64,000 nucleotides of DNA from Prorocentrum cordatum (Eukaryota; Sar; Dinophyceae; Prorocentrales; Prorocentraceae): contig CAUYUJ010014182.1 in assembly GCA_963575745.1 (NCBI GenBank), positions 124,259-188,258 on the forward strand, given 5' to 3'. Below the pieces are notes generated by a model. The model was not told the origin of the DNA. It did not search any database and saw only the letters and a list, made by a program, of their open reading frames with translations. The translations under genes and the position numbers were made by a program. Below, one piece after another: positions 40,280 through 51,037 of this stretch (its first letter is position 1; each line of letters opens with the position of its first letter).

Positions 40280-42580
40280 GTCCTCCTCGTCCTCCTCGTC
40301 CTCCTCGTCCTCCTCCTCCTCCTCCTCCTCCTCCTCCTCCTCCTCCTCCCCCTCCATTCCTCTTCATTATCCTTATGAATACCGTCTCCCTGTCGCACCC
40401 CGAGGCCAGTCGGAAGGGCGGTCCAGGCGTGTCACCTGAGGCTTCCTCACCATTAGTGATCCCGAAACAAAGAATTTGAAAAAGCTTCACTGATGAAGGG
40501 CAGGTCGCTTTCAAACTATCGTGCTTGCCTAAGCGCCGCGCACATCCCTTGCAACAAACTGCAAGCGTTCAGCAGATGGAGGGCGGATCGTTTTCAAACT
40601 TTTGGTTGTCGTTTCAGCGCCGCGCGCATCCGTCTTCAACGATGGCAAGAGTTTCACGGATGGAGGGCGGGTCGTTTTCAACATGTGGTTCTCGCCATGG
40701 CGCCGTGCACATCCGTCATAAAAAGATTGCAAGAGCTTCTCGCGTGGAGGGCGGGTCTTTTCCAACATGTGGCTCTCGCCTTAGCGCCGTGCGCATCCGT
40801 CCTAAAAGCTTGCAGGAGCTTCGCGGATGGAGGGCGGGTTATTTTCAAAATGTGGCTTTCGTGTTAGCGCCTCGCACATTCGTATTACAACTTCGCAAGA
40901 GTTTCACGGACGGAGGGCGGCTCCTCTACAGAATGTTGCTCTCGCCTGGGCGTATCACGCGTTCGTTTAACAAAATTGAAAGAGCCTCACGGATGGAGGG
41001 CGGGTGGCTTTCAAAATGTGGCTCTCGCCCCAGCGCCGCGCACATTCGCCACACAAAAGTTTAAGAGTTTCGCGGATGGAGGGGGGGTCCTTTTCAACGT
41101 GTGGTTTCCGTTGTTGCGCCGCGCACGTTCGTTTCAAGATGCCACAACAGTTTCAATATTCTCATGGCTAGCGTCCCAGAACTTGTGTTTTGGCACGATG
41201 TCGGATTGTCAGGGCGCGACAGTTGCGTTGATTCGAGGTGTTGAAGTTCTTGAAACGGCGTTCTGGCACGATTCCAGATCGTCCATACGTTCAAAACAGT
41301 AACGGTGACTCGCAGCGTTGAAGTCCCAGGAATGGTGTTCTGGCGCAGTTTAGGATTTGCTTCCAACGGGACACTTCTTTCCGTGATAGCCAATTCTTGT
41401 ATGGCCTATGATAACGGAGCTTGGAGGGAGGGTTCATCGCAACATCGTTGATGAGTCTCACGGACGGAGGGCGGCTCCTCTTCAGAATGTTGCTTTCACC
41501 TGAGCGCTGCGCGCATTCGTTTCACAAATTGAAAGAGCTTCACGGATGGTGGGCGGGCCGTTTTCGAAATGCGGCTTTTGCCCCAGCGCCGCGCGCATTC
41601 GTTTTCAAAGTTAGCAGGAGCTTCACGGATGGAGGGGGCTCCTTTTCAAAATGAGGCTCTCGCCTTAGCGCCGCGTGCATTCGTTTTAAGATTTGATAAG
41701 AAGTTCACGGATGGAGGGCATATCCTTTAAAAAATGAGGCTCTCGCGTTAGCGCCGCGCATTCGTTGTAAAAGTTTGCAAGGGGTTCGTGGTTGGAAGGC
41801 GAGTCCTTTGTAACATGTGGCTCTCGCCTTTGCGCCGCGCCCATCCGCCGTAAGTTTGAACGGGTTTCACGGATGGGGGGCGGGTCCTTTTCGAAATGTG
41901 GGTTTCGTTGTAGCGTTGGGCGCAGTCGATGTACACGTGAAACGTTTACAACAGTTCAGCGGATGTAGGGCTCGTCGTTTTTGAAAGTTGGCTCTCGCCT
42001 GCACGCCGTGCACACCCGTCCTAGAAGTTGGTGGTCGGTTTTTGGATGTAGGTCGGATTGTTTTTCAAGATGTGGTTATCGCTTTGGCGCCGCGCACACT
42101 CGTTTGAAACGTTTATAACATGTCATCGGACTCTTATGGCTGACGTCCTGAATGTCGTGTTCTTGCACGATGGTGAATTGTCAGGGCGCAACAGTCACCT
42201 CGATGAGCGGTGTTGAAGTCCCACGAATGGTGTTCTGGTGCGATGCAGGGTTTTCAACATGCAACAGTACGGTTGATTCGTGACGTTCAAGTCCAAGGAC
42301 TAGTGCATTGGCACGAATGAGGATTCTCAAACCGTTGTCTTCCAACGGGGCATTTCCAGCGCTGCAACACTTCTCATACGGACCTGACGAGGGAACTTGG
42401 AGGGAGGGTTAATTCCAACATCGTTGATGCGCTTTGGGTTTGGACTGGTCCTCCTCCTCCTGCTCCTCCTGCTCCTTCTGCTACTCCTGCTGCTGCTGCT
42501 GCTGCTGCTCCTCCTCCTCCTCCTCCTCCTCCTCCTCCTCCTCCTCCTCCTCCTCCTCCTCCTCCCCCTCCTCCTCCAGT
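40280..42580 (-). mobile_element. Composite GGA-bracketed element, copy A (reverse orientation)
   Basis: Read on the - strand: (GGA)n 42580-42445, unique module with CAACGATGTTGGAATTAACC and CCCCGTTGGAAGACAACGG, ~70 bp units with GTGCCA...ACGTCA and GTTGCG, a long array of ~84-90 bp units (GTGCGCGGCGCTAAGGCGAG type, 42100-40500), an end module with TGAGGAAGCCTCAGGTGACA, then (GGA)n 40360-40280. Same order as copies B, C and D. No coding region recognised. Confidence 0.75.
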
Positions 42581-42818
42581 GCCCCGGGGGCCCAGGTTGC
42601 TCTCTCCCGTGGTCCTGCTCTGGGCCCCCCTAGGGGCCCCTGGGAGCGCCATGGGAGCGCGCTGGAAGCGCCCCGGTGGCGCCCTGGGGGCGTTCGTCAA
42701 CGTTTTTGCTCCGCCGGTCCCCCCCCCTCGACCTCTCCCGACCCGCTGCGCGGAGCTCCCCTCCTCGTCCCTCCTCCCGCGCCGCCCCGCCCCCCTCCCT
42801 CTCTTGTTTTACAAGTAG
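42580..42818 (+). CDS. Candidate terminal exon after a CTC tract
   Basis: The CTC tract ends CTCCTCCAG. The following frame reads PRGPRLLSPVVLLWAPLGAP and MGARWKRPGGALGAFVNVFA with about 80 percent GC3, and ends at TAG (42816-42818). A 318-codon frame also crosses this region (to 43390) with lower GC3. Unknown product. Confidence 0.3.
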
Positions 42819-44383
42819 ACAATGTGAACACTGTTTTTCTCTCTCCCCTGATCCGTCCCGTCTGGAATATACCAAGCCCTCTCCGCGTGCTGATTTTCGC
42901 ACACAGGATTCGGATTTCAAACCTTGACTTCCCGTATGGTGTTTTACACTCTGATAGCTTTCGATGTTTCGAAATGGTACTCTCGCTGCAGCATGGGCCT
43001 CATTTTTGGATCGGCGCTGTGTTCCCGTCGTTTCGAATGGCGCTCTCGCCCCAGTGCGGGCTACTTTTCTGGATCCGATTCGTTTTCATCGTTGTCGCCC
43101 ATGCTTTTTCCCCTCCTTCGCCTTCCCCAGGTCCTCCTGCTCCTCCCGCTCCTTCCACCCCAGTTCCTGCTGTTGCTGTTTGTCCTCGTCCTCCTCCTTT
43201 CTCATCCTCCTTTTCATCCTCCTGCTCACCCGTTACCTCCTCTTCCCCCTCCAGTGTATGCAGCCCCCCTTCTCCGATCGCGCATAACACGATAAGGGGT
43301 CTTACTTGGAGTTCCAGGTCGGCTACGACACGCGCCCGCGGATATAGAGAAATCATCAGCTCAATGGGAAGGGGTGGGATGGAGGGCTAGGACGTCAAAT
43401 ACGGCGCGAGGCCCCCCTCTCCTCTCCCTTTTGCCTCCCCCCCGCCCCCCCCCCTTTGTACCTCGCGGCGTGCGCCGCCGCTGTCGTCTCCGCCCCTCCC
43501 CGCTGGCACGTCATCCCGTGGCGCTTCGCGGCAGCCTCCCTTCGCTGCGTGCCCCCCCCGACCCCCCGTTTTGGGCTCTCGAGTTTCGGCGGCACACCCG
43601 TGACTCTGCAGCCGGCCACAGCGCATTTCGGCGTGCCATCGGGTATCGGCGCTCCTCTCCCTCATGACAGCTGAGCGACGCAGGAACACCGAGTCGTCTG
43701 CGCGGACATTCGCGTGTAAGCTGCCCGCGAAGGGTCGCGCGTGAGCGCCCTCGTTTCCAATGTGGCGTGTCGTGCTGGCGGCCCGCGCAAGCCACCGTGT
43801 AAGGTTGCCATGTCTTCTCGCGTTAGGCCTGTTTCGTCTGGTCACTCAACTGCTGGTTGGGAGTCTGCGCTGGAGGGAAAAACGCCCTGCACCTCCCCCC
43901 TCTCGCACCCTCTCCACCCGATGTGTGACGACAGCGCAAATCAAGACGCAATATATTGTATGCTTTTTCTGGCCCCGAGAGAGTTGGGACCTCTCACCTG
44001 GGCTTACGGCCGCCCTCACCGCTGAGCCGATATGCTGTACGCTGCACAACAGACAAACGTTTACTTTATTCGCTTGCTTGCACCTCTCCCCCCCCCCGCA
44101 CCCTCTCCACCCCCTCCGCCATCCCTGCCGGTGATCCGACGGGATGGGGGCGGAGAGGGCGCGGAGCGCCTCCTTCGGGGTTTCGTAGGGGGGGCGTCTT
44201 CCCGCGGTGGGGCTCGGGATCGACTCCAGCTGGATGCTCCCATCTCCCTTTGGGATCGAATCCAGCCGGATGCTCCCATCTCCTCCTCCTGGGTGCCGTT
44301 TCCTGGAGGCGGCGGAAGTACCGGTGGTGGCGTCTCATGCTGGTGTTCCTCCGAGGAGGGGCAGCCTGGCTGCTCCCTGACAG
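42819..44383. other. Mixed stretch, two short tandem repeats
   Basis: A ~60 bp unit with TTTCGAA-TGG-CTCTCGC occurs twice at 42960-43080. TGGGATCGAMTCCAGCYGGA followed by TGCTCCCATCTCC is tandem at 44215-44285. GC-rich frames around 43440-43670 are open on both strands and unassigned. Confidence 0.4.
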
Positions 44384-45760
44384 GAGTTGCGCGCGCCCAC
44401 GCTCGCCAACTGGTGCAACGCCCGTGGCTATTTGCAAGTACGCCTCGTGCTCGAATGCTTGTTCGTGTGCGCCAGGAGATTTGACTCTAACCCCCCCTCT
44501 GCCCCATACCCGACCATTACGTCCCCCCGATCCTTCCCCAAGAGCAGGCCGTCCCCGGGGCCCCCGCCTCCCTGCTCCCCTCTCGGCGGCGCGCCCTGGG
44601 GGGGAAGGCAGATGGGCCGGGCCTTCCCAGGAGCCTCAGACGGCCTCCGGCCTTCTGAGACGCCTGCCAAGTTTTCTCCAAAGCCCCACCTCGAGGGCTT
44701 CCCCGAGGGCCTCGGAGGGCTTCTCGGAAGGCCAGAGGACGTCCCCCCCCCCTCGGCTTATGTTTCAACCCACTTTAGCCTTGACCGCTAGAGAATTTCG
44801 AGCACCAAAAAGGTACCGAACCTGGAGGGCTTTCACGTGTCGGAGCCTGAGATGCGATACTCGTTCGACACTGGTTCGATATTAGTATGGGTGCTCGAAA
44901 GTATTCCTCGGATGTGGTCCAACATAACCCTGGGCGCGGCGCCGACTCTCGGCCGGCACTTGTGCTCCAGTCCGTGCGAGCCAGGCAAGCGCGGGCGCGC
45001 ACGGGCAGGAACGGCGCGCGCGGCAAGCGCCCGCGGGGCGCGCGCGAACCACCCAGAAAGACGCCCGCGAGGCGCTTGGCGAAGCGCTTTGGCTTCCCCG
45101 CCTTGCAGCCGTCGACGAGGACTCGGCGAGAGGAGGCGGAGGAGGAGGAGGAGGAGGAGGCGGAGGAGGAGGAGGAGGAGGAGGAGGAGGAGGAGGAGGA
45201 GGAGGAGGAGGAGGAGGAGGAGGACGAGGACGAGGACGAGGACGAGGACAAGGACGACGACGACGACGACGATGACGACGTCGACGACGACGACGACGAC
45301 GGCGATGCTGACGACACACCGCGGGCCAGGCGACTCGCCCCTGGGCTGGGCTTGCCGCCGTCCCCGCGGAGAGAGGCCGCGCCGCCCACGCGGCCGGCGG
45401 GCTCCGCAGGCGGCCGCGAGGCGTCGGCAGCCGCCGCCGCCGCTGCGGAGGGCTTCGGAGAGCACAGTTTTGCTTTGTTTTGTGGTTCTGTTGGCGGTTG
45501 CAGAGCTCCGCCGTGCCCACGGCGTTTGGCTGGGTGCGGCGTTCCAGTGGTTGGTATCTTGTCATGTTTCGTGCTTTTGATTTGTGCTTTTCTGCGCATC
45601 TTTGCTTTGTTTTGTATTTTTTTTCTCCTCCCCGGCCTTCAGAGCACTCCTCGGAGGCCTTCCAGGGCAGTCCTTCTGGCGGAGGCCCTCCGGAGGCCTC
45701 GCGAAGGAGGACCTTCGGAGGCCTCTGGCGTCGGGCCGCGCGTGATGGGGGGACAGCGAG
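44384..45760 (+). CDS. Candidate gene: proline-rich and acidic-tract protein, three exons (partial)
   Basis: Exon a 44384-44761 follows GCTCCCTGACAG and reads ELRAPTLANWCNARGY...PHLEGFPEGLGGLLGRPEDV. Exon b 44971-45466 joins in phase 0: basic region SVRARQARARTGRNGARGKR, then a Glu tract changing in frame to Asp, then LAPGLGLPPSPRREAAPP. Exon c from 45643 follows a textbook acceptor (TTTTTTTTCTCCTCCCC...TTCAG) and joins in phase 1: HSSEAFQGSPSGGGPPEAS. GC3 is about 78-90 percent in the chosen frames. Both introns carry 7-8 bp direct repeats at or near their ends. A basic stretch followed by an acidic tract is common in nuclear proteins; no family is recognised. The 3' end is lost in GGA repeats. 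Confidence 0.4.
44758..44927 (+). mobile_element. Introner copy 2 (same family as GSS intron 3)
   Basis: Flanked by CCCTCGGC (44750-44757) and CCCTGGGC (44928-44935). Starts TTATGTTTCAACC and ends with the reverse complement of TTATGTTGGACC. Shares with GSS intron 3, in order, TAGCCTTGACC, GAATTTCGAGCACC, TTCACGTGTCGG, GCGATACTCGTTCG, GGGTGCTCGAAA and GATGTGGTCC. It lies inside the predicted 44762-44970 intron. Confidence 0.85.
45467..45642 (+). other. Predicted intron with 7 bp direct repeat at its ends
   Basis: AGAGCAC occurs at 45459-45465 and 45641-45647. The internal direct repeat TTTGCTTTGTTTTGT occurs at both ends of the intron. GT-AG. Confidence 0.5.
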
Positions 45761-46094
45761 AGGAGGAGGAGGAAGAGGAGGAGGAGGAGGAGGAGGAGGA
45801 GGAGGAGGAGGAGGAGGAGAGGAGTAGGAGGAGGAGGAGGAGGAGGAGGAGGAGGAGGAGGACGAGGACGAGGACGAGGAGGAGGAGGAGGAGGAGGAGG
45901 AGGAGGAGGAGGAGGAGGAGGAGGAAGAGGAGGGTAAGGGTAAGGGTAAGGGTGCATGCGCCGAAGCGCGGCCGACAGGCCGACGGACGACCCGAAAGGA
46001 GGAGGAGGAGGAGGAAGCCGGTCCCCCGCATGGGGCCGCCGGTCGCCGGGCGCCGGACGCTGGTCGCCGGCCAGCCGGTCGCCGGCAGCCGGAC
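45761..46094 (+). repeat. (GGA)n tract and GGGTAA triplication
   Basis: GGA/GAG triplets to about 45930, then three GGGTAA units and GC-rich GCCGG repeats. Confidence 0.85.
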
Positions 46095-47885
46095 AACAAT
46101 TGGGCATCTCGGGTACCTCCCTGGGTACCTCGGGTGCCTCCTTGGGTACCTCGGGTACCACTCCCAATAAGCATGTGCATGACAACTATTGAGCACCTTG
46201 GGTATTGGGTCCCTCGGGTACCCCTCCCAATAAGCATGTGCATGACAACACTTGGGCACCTCGGGTACCTCCCTGGGTACCTCGGGTGCCTCCTTGGGTA
46301 CCTCGGGTACCACTCCCAATAAGCATGTGCATGACAACTAAGCATGTGCATGACAGCCATTGGGCACCTCGGGTACCTCCCTGGGTACCTCGGGTGCCTC
46401 CTTGGGTCCCTCGGGTACCCCTCCCAATAAGCATGTGCATGACAACAATTGGGCACCTCGGGTACCTCCCTGGGTACCTCGGGTGCCTCCTTGGGTACCT
46501 CGGGTACCACTCCCAATAAGCATGTGCATGACAACTATTGAGCACCTTGGGTATTGGGTCCCTCGGGTACCCCTCCCAATAAGCATGTGCATGACAACAC
46601 TTGGGCACCTCGGGTACCTCCCTGGGTACCTCGGGTGCCTCCTTGGGTACCTCGGGTACCACTCCCAATAAGCATGTGCATGACAACTATTGAGCACCTT
46701 GGGTATTGGGTCCCTCGGGTACCCCTCCCAATAAGCATGTGCATGACAACACTTGGGCACCTCGGGTACCTCCCTGGGTACCTCGGGTGCCTCCTTGGGT
46801 ACCTCGGGTACCACTCCCAATAAGCATGCGCATGACAACTAAGCATGTGCATGACAGCCATTGGGCACCTCGGGTACCTCCCTGGGTACCTCGGGTGCCT
46901 CCTTGGGTCCCTCGGGTACCCCTCCCAATAAGCATGTGCATGACAACAATTGGGCACCTCGGGTACCTCCCTGGGTACCTCGGGTGCCTCCTTGGGTACC
47001 TCGGGTACCACTCCCAATAAGCATGTGCATGACAACTATTGAGCACCTTGGGTATTGGGTCCCTCGGGTACCCCTCCCAATAAGCATGTGCATGACAACA
47101 CTTGGGCACCTCGGGTACCTCCCTGGGTACCTCGGGTGCCTCCTTGGGTACCTCGGGTACCACTCCCAATAAGCATGTGCATGACAACTAAGCATGTGCA
47201 TGACAACCATTGGGCACCTCGGGTACCTCCCTGGGTACCTCGGGTGCCTCCTTGGGTACCTCGGGTACCACTCCCAATAAGCATGTGCATGACAACTAAG
47301 CATGTGCATGACAGCCATTGGGCACCTCGGGTACCTCCCTGGGTACCTCGGGTGCCTCCTTGGGTCCCTCGGGTACCCCTCCCAATAAGCATGTGCATGA
47401 CAACAATTGGGCACCTCGGGTACCTCCCTGGGTACCTCGGGTGCCTCCTTGGGTACCTCGGGTACCACTCCCAATAAGCATGTGCATGACAACTATTGAG
47501 CACCTTGGGTATTGGGTCCCTCGGGTACCCCTCCCAATAAGCATGTGCATGACAACACTTGGGCACCTCGGGTACCTCCCTGGGTACCTCGGGTGCCTCC
47601 TTGGGTACCTCGGGTACCACTCCCAATAAGCATGTGCATGACAACTAAGCATGTGCATGACAGCCATTGGGCACCTCGGGTACCTCCCTGGGTACCTCGG
47701 GTGCCTCCTTGGGTCCCTCGGGTACCCCTCCCTATAAGCATGTGCATGGCGTCAATTTGGGCACCTCGGGTACCTCCCTGGGTTCCTGGGGTGCCTCCAT
47801 GGGTGCCACGGGTACTCCGCCCAATAAGCATGTGCAAGAAACCCACGGGCACCTCGGGTACATCCCTGGGTACCTCGGGCGCCAC
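46095..47885 (+). repeat. Higher-order satellite of three subunits
   Basis: All subunits carry TAAGCATGTGCATGACA. A ~91 bp form adds GGGCACCTCGGGTACCTCCC and repeats of GGTACCTCGGGT. A ~61 bp form adds GAGCACCTTGGGTATTGGG. A ~19 bp form is the core alone. They alternate so that larger periods of 152 and 197 bp appear. The last two units (47750-47880) are diverged. Confidence 0.95.
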
Positions 47886-48344
47886 CTAGGGTCCCCCCCC
47901 AATGGGCCTGTGCACCACCTTGGGCACCACAGTGGGTGCACCCTTGGGCACCTCCCCGAGCACCGCCCCGGGCGCCCCACGCGTGGAGTCCCTCCCGGGT
48001 CCAGAACGGTGGAAGGCCCACCCACCGACAGCCATGGACAACGACGCGACGGGGCCTGGGTCCCACATCCCCCTCCGCCCCCTTTAAGGGGCCTTTGACA
48101 AGGTGGATGGCACCCCACCGACAGCCATAAACGAATGGGAATGCAACTCGCTGCCCGCGGGCAGACCAGGTGGAAGGCACACCCACCGACAGCCAGAAAG
48201 ATGGATTGCTGGTGTCGCCCCGGTTCCCTAACCTGCGGGGTGCTCGTGAGGGTGCTCATCGAAAGTGCAATAATCGCACTATCTTACCAGCGCCCCGTGC
48301 GTCCCTCACAAGCACGAACCCCACAAGCTGCGGGAACCTTCGGC
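47886..48344 (+). repeat. Short tandem block with CCCACCGACAGCCA
   Basis: The motif preceded by GTGGAAGGC or GTGGATGGC occurs three times (48008, 48100, 48168). Confidence 0.7.
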
Positions 48345-49692
48345 ACGGGGAGGAGGAGGAGGAGGAGGAGGAGGAGGAGGAGGAGGAGGAGGAGGAGGAG
48401 GGAGAGGAGGGGAGGAGGAGGAGGAGGAGGAGGAGGAGAGGAGGAGGAGGAGGAGGAGGAGGAGGAGGAGGAGGAGGAGGAGGAGGAGGAGGAGAGAGGA
48501 GGAGGAGGAGGAGGAGGAGGAGGAGGAGGAGGGGAGGAGGGAGGAGGAGGAGGAGGAGGAGGAGGGGAGGAGGAGGAGGAGGAGGAGGAGGAGGAGGAGG
48601 AGGAGGAGGATGGAGGAGGAGGAGGAGGAGGAGGAGGAGGAGGAGGAGGAGGAGGAGGAGGGGGAGGAGGAGGAGGAGGAGGAGGAGGATGAGGAGGAGG
48701 AGGAGAGGAGGAGGAGGCGGAGGAGGAGGAGGAGGAGGTGGAGGAGGAGGAGGGAGGAGGAGGAGGAGGAAGAGGAGGAGGAGGAGGTGGAGGTGGAGGT
48801 GGAGGTGGAGGTGGAGGTGGAGGAGGAGGAGGAGGAGGAGGAGGAGAGGAGGAGGAGGAGGAGGAGGAGAAGGAGGAGGAGGAGAAGGAGGAGGAGGAGG
48901 AGGAGGAGGAGGAGGAGGAGGAGGAGGAGGAGGAGGAGCAGGAGGACCAGTGTAGGCCCAAGAGCTACCAACGATGTTGGAAGAAACCCGTCCTCCAAGC
49001 TCCCTCTTCATAGGCCCCTACAACGGTTCATTTCCACAGAGGGACTTGCCTCGTTGGAAGACAACCGTTTGAAGACCCTGAAGCATGCCAAGACATTGTT
49101 CTCGGGATTCCAACTCCACGGATCAACCTGATTGTTGCGTCTCGACGACCCTGAATCGCGCCTGACAGCCATAACATCGCGAATCATTGTAATTATTGCA
49201 CCCTCATATTCCAGAATTTTTCCAGAACGAACTTTCTGGTACGTCGACCATGGGAACCCGTGAAACTCTTACAACTTTTTAGCAACGAATGTGCGCGGTG
49301 CTAAGGCGAGGGCCAGCTGTTGAAAAGGAGCCGCCCTCCATCCGTGAAGTTCTTGCAAATGTTAACAACACATGTGCGCGGCGCTAAGGTGATAGCCACA
49401 TTTTGAGAACGGCCCTCCCTCAATCCGCGAAGCTCTTGCCATTCTTTAGAAACGAGTGTGCGCGGCGCAAAGGCGAAAGCCACATATTGAAAATCGCCCG
49501 CCCTCCATCTGTGAAGCTGTTGTCAGTTTTAATGTTCCAGGATCATAAGTGGTGAGGAAGTCTCAGGTGAAATGCCAGGACCGCCATGAAAACTTGCCTC
49601 GGGGTGCGACAGGGAAAAGTTGTTCATAAGGGGGAGGAATGGAGAAGGAGGAGGAGGACGAGGAGGAGGAGGAGGAGGAGGAGGAGGAGGAG
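48345..49692 (+). mobile_element. Composite GGA-bracketed element, copy B
   Basis: (GGA)n 48345-48945; unique module 48946-49150 (GGACCAGTGTAGGCCCAAGA, CGTTGGAAGACAACCGTTTG); one to two ~70 bp units to 49290; ~84 bp units with GTGCGCGGCGCTAAGG to 49510; end module 49515-49640 (GTGGTGAGGAAGTCTCAGG, GTTCATAAGGGGGAGG); (GGA)n 49640-49692. Confidence 0.8.
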
Positions 49693-50917
49693 CTTTCCCG
49701 AAGCTTTCCCCCGCAGCCCCGCTGGCTGTCGCGCGGCGGCCGCGCCCGACGCTCCGCGCGTCGCGCGGCCACCGCTCAGTGGGCCGCGTCCCTGGGGACC
49801 GCCCTCTCTCCCTGCGCGTCTAGCGGAGGCGCAGGGAGCGTTGCTGACGGGCTGGTCCATCAGCGTGTTCGCGGTCCGCACCCGAGATCCTCAGCACCCC
49901 GCGGTGGACCCCCAGGGTGAGGGTCACCCTGGGCATCCGCCACGACATGCCTTCCAAGGGAACGGCAATACGGCCAGTCCTCTGTGGTGTCCGCGCTCCA
50001 CCCCCGAGATCCTCAGCACCCCGCGAGGCACCCTCGGGGAGGCCGCCCCGAGCACCCCTCGCGGCATGCCTTCCAAGGAAGGTGGCAGTACTTGGCCCCT
50101 CCAGTCCAGCGCAGCCGTGGGCGACGCGGTGGTGCTGGGCGGCGTGGTGCTGCTGGTCCTCGTTGTCGTGCTGGTCTCGGTGGTGCTCGGTGGCGTGGCG
50201 CTGCTGGGCGTGTTGCTGCTGGTCGCGCTGCTGGCCGTCGTGCTCGGCAGCGCTCGTGCCCGCCCTCCCGCCCTGCCTCTCCGCGCCCGCGTCGTGCTCC
50301 GCCTCGGAGGCGGCCTCCAGGCGCTCGGCCTCCTTCCCGAGGGGCGCGGCCTCGGCGGCCGTGTGCTCCGCCTCCGTCGGGCGCGAGGCTTCGGCCTTGG
50401 CGCCCTGCGCTGCCTCCGCCAGTTGCTCGGTCTCCAGGTGCTGCTCCAGCCCCGCGGCGCGAGCGGCCGCCAGCGCCTCGGCAGTCGCGGCCTGCTGCTC
50501 GGCCAGCGCCTCGGGCCTGAGCTCAGCCCCCGCCGTGCCGTCCGCGCCGCGCGCTGCCTCCGCCTGCCGCTCGGCACGGGCCTCCTGCCGTAGCCGTTCC
50601 AGCAGATCGTGTCCTGGTCCTGGCGCGCGGGCGGCTGCCAACGCTTCTTGGGCCAGCGCCACCGCGTGCGCCTCGGACGGCGGCTCGCGCTCGCCAGGGC
50701 CGTCGCCGGCTGGGTCCGCGCGCTCGGCCAGCGCCTTTACCAAGGCCGTGGCCAGCCGCGTGAGCTGACTGCCTCGGTGCTGCGCCAGCTTCCCGAAGCT
50801 GCGCAGCAGGTGCTCCGCGACCCGCGCCTCCGCCCGGAGGTACTGGGCCCTGCGGGCGGCCGCGGGGCGCGGCGGGCGGCGCCGCGGGCGCCACCGGTCC
50901 ACGGCAGCGGCCTCCAT
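49690..50917 (-). CDS. Candidate gene: Ala/Glu/Gln-rich coiled-coil protein
   Basis: The - strand frame starts at ATG 50917 (MEAAAVDRWRPRRRPPRP) after a CACCCAG acceptor-like site. It has over 90 percent GC3 for more than 200 codons: VAEHLLRSFGKLAQHRGSQL, LTRLATALVKALAERADPAG, ARAERQAEAARGADGTAGAE, then a Gln/His-rich part. Heptad-like Ala/Leu/Glu spacing suggests a long helical coiled coil. A GT donor at 50091 could end the exon before a ~110 bp duplicated, hairpin-forming stretch (49875-50090). A second coding-looking part, VRTANTLMDQPVSNAPCAS, follows at about 49880-49700 before the GGA tract. No family recognised; the opposite strand reads as hydrophobic Leu/Val repeats and is less likely. 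Confidence 0.45.
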
Positions 50918-51037
50918 GGCGTCGGGCTGGGTGCCTGGGAGGCGGGTGGGGACGGGGGGAGGGCGAGAGGGCGGCGGCGCCCCGGCGGCGCCCCTGGCGC
51001 TGGCTGGCCACGGGCTCCTCGCTCGTATCAGCTGGCG

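Noticed and set aside
45925-45960. Telomere-like GGGTAA triplication
   Set aside because: It is not TTTAGGG or its complement, has only three units, and lies within GGA repeat DNA.
46095-47885. Nested repeat ORFs of ~100-217 codons with MSCTCLLG... starts as a tandem gene family
   Set aside because: They are translations of satellite units open on both strands and change frame with unit length.
46095-47885. CRISPR array
   Set aside because: Repeats are contiguous subunits without unique spacers, and the context is eukaryotic.
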